Assembly: GCF_040869045.1 (NCBI RefSeq)
Contig: NC_090319.1
Span: 283,623,693 to 283,687,692, forward strand
DNA: 64,000 nt
Direction: 5' to 3'
Origin: Eurosta solidaginis
Lineage: Eukaryota > Arthropoda > Insecta > Diptera > Tephritidae
Numbering within the stretch: the first letter of the stretch is position 1; each line of letters starts with the position of its first letter. The notes beneath the pieces were generated by a model that was not told the origin of the DNA, searched no databases, and saw nothing but the letters and a program-made list of their open reading frames with translations. A program made the translations under genes and the position numbers. Below, piece after piece: positions 9,186 through 19,252 of the stretch.

Positions 9186-10690
9186 AAGCTTTAAAATAAA
9201 TTTCTTTTTGTCTAACTCGTGATACTTTGCAGGTGTTCATACATCTATATCTTTTATAGTCCTTGTTCTTAGATTGTTGAGCTTCTTCAGAAAATTCTCC
9301 TAATGGTAAGCACTGGTACTCTAATTAGTCTTTTCCATGTGCTAAAATTTTATGTACCGTTGGTGTAAGTTTCTTCTCAAGATACTTTTAATGCAGCAAC
9401 TCTGTAGTTTTAGATGCATATTCTCCAAATTTGGGTCCATTAACTGGTTCATGGTAGTTTAAAATATTTAAAATTACTCCCAATCTTTTCACAATATCTC
9501 TATCAACTCCTGTTATGCGAGCAGTCACTTCATCGTTTTCAAAAATCTTCTTGAAGAGTTACCATCATTTGTATTTCCGTATCCATACCTTGGACAGTCA
9601 ACTCTAAGGCCAATCTCTTTATAGAATGCATCCTGAATTATTTTTTTTTCTCCTGTTTTGTTTCTTCTTACATGTTGTATTGCCGTCGAAAACTTCTCCT
9701 TGTTGTGATAGTGTATAAGCCAGCTTCAAAACAAATTCCATACATCTTATTCTAATTTGGAAATTTGAGTTTTTATATCACTCACTGTAGCTTTTATGAG
9801 TTCCGAAGACTCCTTCTCGTATTTAAGTTATATCGGGCGGCACAATGTAGTTGATGACGGACGTGGATTTTTCCAATATTCTTTTAGTCGTAATGGAACA
9901 ATAAAAGCCATAAACATATTACTATGTGTAATTGTTTCACCGTCTACAATTATTCTTTGTTTATATGCACCTGATGATCCATCACAGCCCAACTTAGTTA
10001 TCCGTGCTAGCTCCTTTGGCAGTGATTTCAACTTTTCTTCAGTAAAACTTTGAAGGAGTCGTCCAATAATGACTTACGCAATATAATATATTTTTTCTTC
10101 GTTAAACCGATATCTATAAACAGCGCCAAAGCTTCTTCGGGAGTGTATTTCCTAGGTAGCGCATTTGGTGGTGTGGGAATGCTGTTTTTGATACTCATCA
10201 GTCGCACTGGACTTGCTACCGCAACTGCTTCTGTGGAATTGCTACCGCAACTGCTTCTGTTATATGAGACTTCACGTTTTCTTCGTCTTTTTTATATTTA
10301 ATAGCCAGATGAGTCGTGGCCATAGCTTTTGTGGTATCAGACAGCTTCTTTTTCCTTGTGTAGGTAGAACACTCTTCAATGGGTTTCAATGGGTCTCCCT
10401 CTAGTTGGATTTGTTGACGTGCTAGGCGTTTCTTCGTCCAAAAAAGTTTTGTCAGCTAGGCACTTTTCATGCTTACTTAGAAATTTTGAATTGTTACGAT
10501 AGACGTCCTCCCATTTTCTTTCTATCATAATGTATTGTAAACCAATTTTTTCTTCCATGCCTTCCTTTTCTTTAATGCTTGTTTCACTCGCTAATTCTCT
10601 CATAATAGCCTCAACGAAGTCCCGTCTTGACTTTGACCGCAAAAGTTTCGAGTTTTCTAGATACATATTAAAATTGGCTTCGAGTGTATC
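9185..10690 (-). pseudogene. Decayed DDE transposase, probably Transib/RAG1-like
   Basis: Read on the minus strand, the pieces follow the order of a known arthropod/cnidarian transposase-like family. The N-terminal frame (10666-10376) starts MYLENSKLLRSKSRRDF. Next comes a TPEEALALFIDIGLTKKKY block near 10130, then ELARITKLGCDGSSGAYKQR (10010-9960) with a candidate catalytic Asp at 9981-9983. A block near 9550 (NSSRR, frameshift, then NDEVTARITGVD) leads to TVHKILAHG (9360-9334), the acidic SEEAQ (9291-9277), and the basic NKDYKRYR. The ...NYFHKTLAH... and ...NKLFRRFRK... pattern of RAG1 is similar in order. At least two frameshifts and several stops make it dead. At the position I would align with RAG1's third acidic residue it has Gln (9274-9276). 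Family assignment is from memory of motifs. Confidence 0.6.
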
Positions 10691-10975
10691 TGACTAAATA
10701 TTAATCTTGGAACTATATTGAAAAATACTATTCACTTTATTTAAGTAAACAGAATACTTAGTCTCCAAAAGACGAATGATAATGTGCATTGTATAATGGA
10801 TAGCTTTATATACCTACTCAAATTATTAAAATGAATTTCGGGAATACAATTCGTAACTAAAAAAATGTATGAGGTGGGTTCTGTCTAAGGTTGTGGTCCA
10901 GAAGAGCCGAGTAAAGGTCCCACAAACCCCTACTGAATAAATACACAATATTTATGTGTCACGAACACACGCACA
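10691..10975. other. Spacer between transposase relic and GC-rich island
   Basis: Noncoding. It contains AATAAATACACAATATTTATGTG near 10935, which could be a poly(A)-signal region of an LTR, but no matching second LTR was found. Confidence 0.35.
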
Positions 10976-11039
10976 CACGGCTGGAGATATTAGACCGGCA
11001 GCAGCTTTCCGTCGCAAGCTGGCGAGGGGGCGGAGCGGC

Positions 11040-11345
11040 GGCTAACAGTCGTTGGAATAGAGGAGGTTAGGCAGGACGGCTGAACGGTAGGGTAACGGGC
11101 GGATTGGTACGGCGGTACGGAAGCAGCGGCTTAACGGCGGTTGGATGGCGGACGGCCCACGGTCGTCGTAGCAGTGGCGGGACGGATGCAGCGGCTTAAT
11201 GGCGGTGGGATGGTGCACGGCCAACGGTCGTCGTAGCAGCGGCGTGATGTATGGAGCGGCTTAACGGCGGTAGGATGGCGGACGGCCAACAGTCGTCGTA
11301 CCAGCGCCGGGACGGATGGCGATAGGACGGCGAACGGACAGTGGT
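11040..11345. repeat. 64-bp GC-rich minisatellite, about 4 copies
   Basis: The phrase CGGCTTAAYGGCGGT recurs at about 11128, 11192 and 11256, followed each time by GGATGG and CCAACGGTCGTCGTA-type blocks. A fourth, more diverged unit follows. The period is 63-64 bp. Confidence 0.75.
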
Positions 11346-11859
11346 TGTTGTGGCAGCGGCGTCACCAGCAAGGCGAGATGGGCACGGCGGTAGTATGGCG
11401 GATGGCCAACGGTCGGCGTATCACCGGCGGGATGGAAGCAGCGTCGGTACCAGAGGGGCGACGATGCGACGGCAGCGGCGGTGGGCTACAGAGCGCGTAA
11501 CAGGGCCGTGGTGAGGGGGAAGTAGGCTGGCGATGGGGTTTACCTGGACAGCGGCGGCTCGTTCCGGGCGGGGTCGGTTGACGGTATCGGCGGGATCGGA
11601 TCGAACGGCAGTCTTCGGCAGAATCGATAGTAGGCCGGTCGGTCACCTGGAAAAGAGACTGCGAGGACTCGTTAGTGCTGGTTTCACCGCTGGACACCCC
11701 CGCCTCCCTACTTGCACGCTAATAGAAGGTGCGTAAGAGGGGCGGGGCTGTACCAGCCGATACACCGTGGATCGATCCGTGCGCGGAGGGGAAGTGCACC
11801 TTAACGGCACAGCGGTAGCCCCTTATGCGCGCGCATCGGCTCACGGCCGAAACCAGAGC

Positions 11860-12185
11860 TGGGGGGAGGGGGGGGGTACAGTCATTAAGACGTCGGGCCG
11901 CTCAACACCCAGGGGGCGACGGGTGGTAATAGCACAAAGGCATCCGCCCCGCTCGTCCTTACCTGGCTGAAGAGTGACCCGTGCCATGACGGCGCCCCCT
12001 CCACTCAACTAGCCGAAGCCAGAGGTGAGGGGGAGGGGTTATATAGTCATTAAGGCGTCGGGCCGCTCAACACCCAGGGGGGCGACGGGTGGCAATAGCA
12101 CAAAGGCATCCGCCCCGCTCCTCCTTACCTGAATGAAGGGCGACCCGCGCCATGACAGCGCCCTTCCATTCATCTAGCTAGCAGG
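11860..12185. repeat. 165-bp GC-rich tandem duplication, 2 copies
   Basis: GTCATTAAGACGTCGGGCCG at 11881 recurs with one change at 12046, exactly 165 bp later. Both copies continue with GCTCAACACCCAGGG, TAGCACAAAGGCATCCG and a CATGAC.GCGCCC block. Identity is high (roughly 85-90 percent by eye). Confidence 0.85.
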
Positions 12186-12190
12186 AGGGA

Positions 12191-14074
12191 AAGGTATGTC
12201 TTGAAAAATCATGCACTCCCGCTGGCTCACCTGCGAGGACTGAATTGCAAAAATGCAAATTCGATGTTTATATGGGTGGTGCCGCAAACTGGTTGAGAAG
12301 CCAACACACCATTATTGTGCTTTTCATTGGTTTGCTATCAGTGGTTGTTGACTATGCTATAAAAGAATAAGTACAAGTGGTTGTTGGCTATGCTATAGAA
12401 AAATAAGTACAGGGAGGTTCAGGTTTAAGTGAAGAAGGAAATACAGGGGGATACGTTATTGTAACGCTACGTTACAAATGTATGTTGTTAACAAGTTCCA
12501 ATAACAAAAACGAGCTTACGGCCCTACTGAATTATATATACCTGCTCAGGCGCGTATTTATGCCCAAGGTGGTTTAAATTTATTTGATGTAAAAAGTGAA
12601 GTTGCAGCTGGACGCAGGTAGACTTTATGAATTTAGTTAACTGAATATTTCACAAATTACTACTTTTAATTTGACGGAGCACATATTTTAACATTTTTTT
12701 TTCCATCAAAGTTTTAAAAAGGGCCTAAAAATAGGTATTTCGAAAAACAGGTATATCCGCCAACTTAAAAAAAAAAACATTTTTTTTTTTGGTTCAATCC
12801 TAAATTAAATTATCTTTAATTGCTATACAAGAAAACGACAACCGGCCGCCTTATTTACTCACAAAACCATTTTAAATACAACGAAAAAGAAGAAAAATTT
12901 CATATTTTTCCCAATGTTGAAAATTGGTCAATTTTGAGCGGCTCTACCTGGTAAACCATAATTTTCTGTGAAAAAACAGTTATATATTCTTGATCCCTGG
13001 AAAATTCTCTATTACAAACATGTATTAGATTTAGCGAACGCTGTCATGATTTTTTTGATTTTGCCATGCTTTAACGGCAGCGGCGCCACGGTGCGACGTT
13101 GACTGATTGTCAAAATTATGCAGCAGGGTGGAGGGTAGCGATATGGGTATAAAGGGCATCATTGTACTGTTCATACGTGGCCATCTTGTAATTTTCCACT
13201 TAACAAAAAAAAAAAAGACATCCAACCCAGGTAACCAGATTGACTACTGATATTTGCTTACCATGCATGCCATATTTGCAAGACATTGTTATGCTCTACA
13301 CTTGAATTGATGTGAATATAAAAATCATAATAAAATGTATTTACCCTAGGATCAAATTATGAATTTCATAAACGAAATAAGGTGTTCATATGCAAGGACA
13401 TTTTCGGTTTACCGTCTGGGGTGGGTTCTTACACATAGCAACCGCAACTGCGCTTCGTCTTCGCATGCCGTTTTCCAGTGTTCCAGAGCTTCTTAAGATG
13501 CTACTTAAGCTAGACGAAATACACATTTGTTACAAATGTGCTAAGAATGAAATGAATAAACTTTAAGTGGTCAATCAACAAATGCGACGAAGGACACAGT
13601 AGGCGTAGGAAAATGCCCTAAGGTGCTAATGACAATAGAGGGCGATGGAAAAAGACTATATGTGTGCATATTTATGAAATGAACAGCATTGCGGGGATAA
13701 TATTAAGATCAAAATGGACACAACTCACATGAGCATTTAAGAAGGAAACATTTGTGTGTATATTCTGGGAAATAACATCAGCGATAATACCTTTTTGCAA
13801 GTTATAAGTTTGCGCGCCTTATTCTATTCTTCACTTTATTGTATTTATGTGGGAGTGTTTGCGAGAAACCATAGATTATTGTATATAGTGCAGTTGTGTT
13901 TGTGTGCTTTTATATGTTTTCATGCGTGTTTATGTTGAAAGGTATTTACTGCAAAGCTTTTATATATGCTTTGTGTTTAACGCATTCTAAGTTTATTATT
14001 AATATTATTTGTTGCTTTCTGAGGATACTCTGTGTCTATATAGAGCAGCTGGCACGAAAACAGTATTGCCAATT
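12191..14074. other. Unannotated AT-rich spacer
   Basis: No gene was recognised. Small features: a 35-bp duplication at about 12343-12412 (GGTTGTTG.CTATGCTAT), a hairpin at 12465-12483, T- and A-runs at 12690-12790, and a fragment at 13040-13205 that I recall vaguely as a dispersed repeat (ends in CATACGTGGCCATCTTGTAA). Frames at 13756-14111 are Cys/Phe-rich and look like chance frames. Confidence 0.45.
12465..12483. other. Perfect 8-bp-stem hairpin
   Basis: TTGTAACG and CGTTACAA flank the 3-nt loop CTA. It lies outside any recognised element, so its meaning is unknown. Confidence 0.5.
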
Positions 14075-14635
14075 TTTATACCCAGCTGTACTTGTACACA
14101 GGGTATTATAAATTTGATTGGATAACGGTTGGTTGTACACGTATAAAGGAATCGAGATAGATATAGACTTCCATATATCAAAATCATCAGTATCGAAAAA
14201 AAATTTGATTGAGCCATGCCGTCCGTCTGTCCGCTAACACTTTAACTTGAGTAAATATTGAGATATCTTCACCAAGTTTGGCGCACGAGCTTATTTGGAC
14301 CCAGAATAGATTGGTATTGAAAATGAGCGAAATCGGATGGTAACCACGCCCACTTTTATATATAAAACATTTTGGAAAACAAAAAAAAACCTGATCATTT
14401 AGTAAAAAATACACCTAGAATGTTGAAATTTCCCGTGTGGACTGATATTGGGCCTCTTGATAAAAATTTGAAAAAATTTTTAAAATGGGCGTGGCATCGC
14501 CCACTTTGACAAAATCAATTTTATAAATATTATTAATCACAAATCACAATTCGTTAAACTTATCGTAACAAAATTCGGCAACCTCTCCCTTTACTATAAG
14601 GAATGTTTTGAAGAAAAACAAGTAAGAACGGGACT

Positions 14636-14656
14636 GTCTTCGGCTGTGCCGAAGAC
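14636..14656 (-). other. 3' terminal hairpin of HINE-C monomer
   Basis: A perfect 9-bp stem GTCTTCGGC/GCCGAAGAC with a 3-nt loop, 17 nt from the CTTACTTG end. It is the strongest hairpin of the three families. Confidence 0.85.
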
Positions 14657-14989
14657 TTCATACCTTTCATGAATGGGGCTGAACAATAATCTTATCCCGT
14701 TCGTAATCTCCGAATAATCGGATGTATAAGATAAGAAATATATAGTAAACAGATCTACATACCTTAACGATTTTTAAGATAAATATAAAATAAAAAACAG
14801 GTAGGTACTTTGTGTGAGGATGCAAAGCTTCACGTTTTTTGTGGTCTGCATGTAAAAACTATGGCTACGAATCACGTATTTCAAAAATATATGACGTAAA
14901 CGTTACTATTTGATGAAATTTGATGAATCTTGAAGCTTCTAGCCGTAAAAAAGGGGTCAATATGACAGTTTATATGAAGTATATAATAT

Positions 14990-15870
14990 ATATACCACCG
15001 ATCTCTATGATTTTTTCAGACAACAATATATGCTATATACGAAAGCATTTTGTGAAATTTGAAGCTTCTAACTGTTAAAACGGGGCAGAAATTGCGCAAA
15101 GTTTCTTATCTGAACAATCGGTTGTATGAGATATATACTATGTATATCACCGATCTCAATGTTTTTTTCAGACATCAATATATGCTATACACGTAAGCAG
15201 TTGGCGAAATTTGAAGCTTCTAGCTGTTAAAATGGGGTAGAAATTGCGAAAAGTTTCTTATCTGAACAATCGGTTGTATGAGATATATACTATATATAGA
15301 ACCGATCTCTATGATTTTTTCAGACAACAATATATGCTATATACGTAAGCAATCAGTGAAATTTGAAGCTTATAACTGTTAAAATGGGGTAGAAATTGCG
15401 AAAAGTTTCTTATCTGAACAATCGGTTGTATGAGATATATACTATATATACAACCGATCTCTATGATTTTTTCAGACAACAATATATGCTATATACGTAA
15501 GCAATCGGTGAAATTTGAAGCTTATAGCTGTTAAAATGGGGTAGAAATTGCGAAAAGTTTCTTATCTGAACAATCGGTTGTATGAGATATATACTATATA
15601 TACAACCGATCTCTATGATTTTTTCAGACAACAATATATGCTATATAAGTAAATATTCGGTGAAATTTGAAGCTTCTAGCTGTTAAAATGGGGCTAAAAT
15701 TTGCGAAAATATATATATATATACTATATATATATATTATATATACCACCATATATATACTATATATACCACCGATCTTTATGATTTTTTCAGACAACAA
15801 TATATGCTATATACGTAAGCATTCGCTGAAATTTGAAGCCTCTAGCTCTTAAAATAGGGCAGTAATTACG
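14990..15870 (-). repeat. 151-bp subrepeats of the HINE-C monomer
   Basis: TTATCTGAACAATCGGTTGT recurs at about 15107, 15258, 15409 and 15560 in 151-bp steps, and again near 15882 after a shorter, TATATA-expanded unit. Each unit holds CCGATCTCTATGATTTTTTC, TATATGCTATATACG and GAAGCTT blocks. Confidence 0.85.
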
Positions 15871-16756
15871 AAAAGTTCCTTATCTGAACAATCGGTTGTG
15901 GGGGATATATACTATATATACGACCGATCTCATAAATTTTTTCAGGCAACAATATGTTCAATATACGAAAGTATATTGTGAAGTTTGAAGCTTCAATCTG
16001 TTAAATTGGGTAAGATATTACAAAAATCCTCTTTTTCTGAAAAATCGGTTGTATGGAGGATATATGCCATAGTGGTCCGATCCGGTCGGTTCCGACAAAT
16101 GTCTAATCGGACACCTAAATACACCTGCTCTCCAAATTTTATCAAGATATCTCAAAAATTGAGGGACTAGTTTGCATACAAACAGACAGACGGACAGACG
16201 GACAGACGGACAGACGGACAGACGGACAGACGGACATGGCTAAAACAACTCAGCTCTTCAACCTGATTATTTCGGTATACTTAATGGTGGGTCTATCTAT
16301 TTTCCTTTAAGGACTTACAATTTTCGGTTTCGTGACGAAATTAATATACCATTTCATTTTCATGAAAGGTATAATTAACGAAATCGGTTAAGGACCACGC
16401 CCACCTTTATATAAAAGATTTTTATAAGGGTCGTGGAATAAAATTAGCTAAATCTTTGCAAAAAGAGCTTTATATCAATGGTATTTCATTTCTCAAGTGG
16501 ATTTAAAACAATAAATAGGAAAAACTTCAAATTTAGAAAAATAGGCGAGGCAAGGCCCTTTTATGACTAAGTAATTTTCTATGTTTCGGGAGCCATAACT
16601 CGAAGAAAAATTAGTTCAGAATAGAACCATATGTATATATATTATTGCGCAGCCTTGTAACACTATTAAGCACACAAAACAAACAACAACAGCATTTCAA
16701 GTGTACAGCTGGGTATGTAATGTTCGATTTCACCCGAACTTAGACTTCCTTACTTG

Positions 16757-16907
16757 TTTTTATCAAATTTCGTCCACCTAATTTTTTTTGTTTTATTTTC
16801 GAGAGGTATTTGATCAATTTTGTAGCTTAAACTGCATACTTATGGGATGGCCAGGTGGTTCTATCTGGTCATATTAAATCAGTCCCGAGATGATTGGGCT
16901 TATACGA
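16757..16907. other. Short spacer
   Basis: AT-rich DNA between HINE-B and the S1 repeats; nothing was recognised. Confidence 0.5.
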
Positions 16908-17332
16908 CCATTTTTTTGTTGTTGTTGTAGCGATAAGGACACTCCCGAAGGCTTTGGGGAGTGTTTTCGATGTTGATGGTCCTTTGCCGGATGCAGATCC
17001 GGCACGTTCCCGTAACAAGCACCATAAATGTACTAACCCGACCATCTCGGGAACGATTTGGTATGACCACATGCAACCTCCGAGGCCATCCCACCCTCCC
17101 ATTCCCCAGATCCATCAGAAGTTCGGGGTGGCCAGATCATAGGCTGTTAATGAAACAGGATTCGCCACGGGTAGGTGAGGTTGACAATTGGGTTGGACAG
17201 GCTATATATTGCGTTGGTAACCCCTTTAGAGGGTTGCGCTACAAACCCTTTGAACAAATTTGGTATCTTAGTCACCTCTTACGACAGCCATACCTACCGC
17301 GGGTATATTCTAAACCCCCTAACCCGCTGGAG
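16908..17332 (-). mobile_element. S1 retroposon (SINE-like), copy 2
   Basis: Same ends as copy 1 at 6.8-7.2 kb: (TTG)n at the left and CCCCTAACCCGCTGG at the right. It is better preserved (for example GGTCCTTTGCCGGATGCAGA and CCCGACCATCTCGGGAACGA). The overlapping frames of 71-153 codons are not genes; they cross from this copy into the inverted fragment next to it. Confidence 0.75.
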
Positions 17333-17446
17333 CTTGTTACCCGAACGTACCGGATCTATGTATATCCGCGAAGGACCATGAGCATCGATAACACTCCCCA
17401 ACTCCTTCGGCGAGTGTCTTGATCGCTAAAACAACAACAACAATAA
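17333..17446 (+). mobile_element. S1 3' fragment, inverted
   Basis: The plus strand reads CGAACGTACCGGATCTATGT..., CGATAACACTCCCCAA and ends in ACAACAACAACAATAAC: the last ~110 bp of S1 in the opposite orientation to copy 2. Copy 2 and this piece could fold back on each other over about 100 bp. Confidence 0.7.
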
Positions 17447-17525
17447 CGCGACTGGTACGCATTGTTGGACGGCAGTAACCGTTTAAACAGTTAGAGCCAA
17501 TTAATTAAGTAAGTAAGTAAGTATG
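17447..17525 (+). mobile_element. RTE-like LINE 3' terminal fragment with (TAAG)n tail
   Basis: The sequence from GCGACTGGTACGC to AATTAAGTAAGTAAGTAAGT matches the 3' end of the LINE at 61.5-64 kb (read on its coding strand) with a few changes. Only about 80 bp are kept, a typical 5'-truncated insertion. Confidence 0.7.
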
Positions 17526-19226
17526 TGGGACTAAAATTGATTAAGCTACAAAATTAATTTTTAAAAAAGCTTTGTAAATTTTTCATATTTGAGTAATTTT
17601 TTCAACAGTTCAGCAATTCGAACGATAACAGAGGGTGTAGAGTAATCAAGAATTTCTAGAAATTCGCAACAAAGCATATTTTTAAATATCAAAAGGACAA
17701 TAAGAAGAATTTAACAAAATTTGATCAAAATTGTCACTGGTATTGTCGCGTTCGCTGCTGCAGGAATGTGAAGGTAAATTCATGATAGGACTAACAAAAG
17801 TTCATTGGAATGTTTCAATAAGTATGAAAGCTTGGAGTGTCAAAATCCATTTATTTTTGACAAAGATAAGTACATTTGAAATCGGAGGGCATATGCAAGC
17901 AGATGAATATTTCGTTCTAACAGAAGCTCAACCCGGACTTTACGCTGAGTATTTTGGCAACATTTCGTGCGCTGTTTGTAATGGCTATTAGCCCAGTAGT
18001 TTCACTTTTACTCCTCGCGATCGTAAATACGCCCGGTTAAATTGCTCTCGATGAAGTTCAGTCCCTCTAGCGAGTCCCTAAACAGATTATGTCAGAGTGA
18101 GAGACCGAGCCTGTCGCCTTCTAACGTGGCTAACAATAGGATATTTAGGCGTAAGCGTCCGCAAGTAGGAAAAAGCTTTAAGGAATCGCTATGTCCAGTC
18201 TCTGTTGAATGTGGAAAGTATTTGATAACATTTTTCGCTCACGGTTTCTGGCGAATTGCAAGCTACACCCACAAATTTGTGTTCAGCATATGGGGTAATA
18301 AAAGTCAAGCACATATTTATATTATTTTTAAATCAGCAAATTGTTTGAAATAAAAGTTTAGGTATAATTTACCTTCATAAATAAATTTGCATCTTATTTA
18401 ACTGTAAAATTTGATTTGCAACTTTAGAGCTCTCCTCAAGCTTTCTTTATGCCCAAGTTTATTTGGTTAGTTTTATTTCTTATTCTGCATGAAAATTTGC
18501 GCTATTTACCTTTTTTGTTTAGCATTTACCCAAAGTCCTTGAGGACATCTGTCGCATTGACAATCAAAATAATACCAAAATAGAATATGGAAAGAAAACA
18601 TTACATATCCCAAGGCGTAAAAGTGACGCTTATTATGCAATGTCACATACGACACGTAACTCAACGTGAAAATTAACATTATAAGCAAATAACGCACAGG
18701 AGGTAAGTTATGTGAGGGGATGAAAAGACAGTGAGCGTTTTCTTTTACGAAGGTGACCAATAATTACTTATGAAGCGGACTAAAAGACAGTAGGAAGTAT
18801 GTGTGGGAACCTTCTCTTTTTAAGTCATGTCACGTAGAATTTTATTATTCAGTCAAAGAGTGAATGTAATGAATCTCATTATTGTGAAAATATGCTCATT
18901 TTACCGAGCTTGAAAAAATGTACAAATAAAAAAAAAAAAGATATGAGTACTCAGTGCTCGTGAAGTTCGATGTGTAAATATACAGATGTAAGTCTAGAAA
19001 ACGAATGCGTTTACGTTGAATAGAGCTCGCTTAAGAGATCAAACTAAATCACAACAGAGGAAACTTTACCAGAAACAAGTCATTTCGGGCTATATGGGAA
19101 GAGTTTCATTGGCTTCTTATCTGTAACAAACGATACCGAAAAGATTCTGCTTTATTATCGGCTTATTATCACCAGCGAAACATCATTGCCGAGTTATCGG
19201 TTTTTTATTATTATTATTATAATTTT
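17526..19226. other. Spacer, no supported gene; possible LTR-element remnant at 17.6 kb
   Basis: GTTCAGCAATTCGAACGATA at about 17607 resembles GTTCAGCGATACGAACGACA at 31.73 kb, and both follow an AT-rich stretch with TTTGAGTTA or TTTGAGTAA. They could be ends of a decayed LTR retrotransposon. Frames at 17731-17991, 18042-18353 and 18506-18760 have no recognised domain. CGATA/TATCGG motifs near 19130-19205 belong to the repeat that continues after the LINE at 24.29 kb. Confidence 0.4.
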
Positions 19227-19235
19227 AAGCCGATA
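19227..19235. repeat. 9-bp target-site duplication, left copy
   Basis: AAGCCGATA, identical to 24288-24296 on the other side of the LINE. Confidence 0.8.
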
Positions 19236-19252
19236 GGATAGGTTAGGTTAGG

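Larger units (their letters stand above)
10976..12190. other. GC-rich, CpG-rich island (unclassified repeat)
   Basis: This 1.2-kb block is strongly GC- and CpG-rich while everything around it is AT-rich. It contains two minisatellites (64 bp and 165 bp, listed separately) and a G-run near 11862-11876. Frames of 60-111 codons occur on both strands simply because stops are rare in GC-rich DNA; their translations are Arg/Pro/Ala-rich and overlap each other. It may be the noncoding or LTR part of a GC-rich retroelement, or a stray satellite. No coding support was found. Confidence 0.5.
14619..16373 (-). mobile_element. HINE-C monomer nested in HINE-B
   Basis: A complete ~1.75-kb copy of the element that forms the large array at 36.5-55.7 kb, here as a single unit in reverse. 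The minus-strand 5' end is TATACCTTTCATGAAAATG (16373 leftwards) and the 3' end is CTTACTTG (14626-14619). ATACCTTTCATGA and TCATGAAAGGTAT are inverted subterminal repeats. A GGACAGAC microsatellite (six units) lies at about 16190-16240. The middle holds 151-bp subrepeats. The 3' hairpin is at 14636-14656. The insertion lies in an A/T run of HINE-B with no obvious target duplication, as expected for Helentrons. The 61-aa frames at 15667 and 15985 are repeat artefacts. Confidence 0.8.
14075..16756 (+). mobile_element. HINE-B element (DINE-1/Helentron-like), interrupted
   Basis: The 5' end ATACCCAGCTGTAC (14078-14091) is a perfect inverted match to GTACAGCTGGGTAT (16702-16715). After the 5' end come the GATTGGATAACGG block, a GTCC/GTCT microsatellite (14218-14234) and ACCACGCCCACTTTTATAT, all shared with HINE-A. 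The 3' end has a hairpin (GTTCG/CGAAC, 16722-16739) and CTTACTTG at 16749-16756, 17 nt beyond the hairpin. A reverse-oriented HINE-C element interrupts it at 14619-16373. Without the insertion HINE-B is about 0.93 kb and, unlike A and C, has no central tandem array. Confidence 0.75.

Noticed and set aside
11042..11970. Several 60-111-codon frames in the GC-rich island
   Set aside because: Stops are rare in GC-rich DNA. The frames overlap on both strands, are Arg/Pro-rich and follow the minisatellite periods.
16894..17422. Frames up to 153 aa across the S1 repeats
   Set aside because: They cross the junction of two inverted retroposon copies and match S1 copy 1 only at DNA level.
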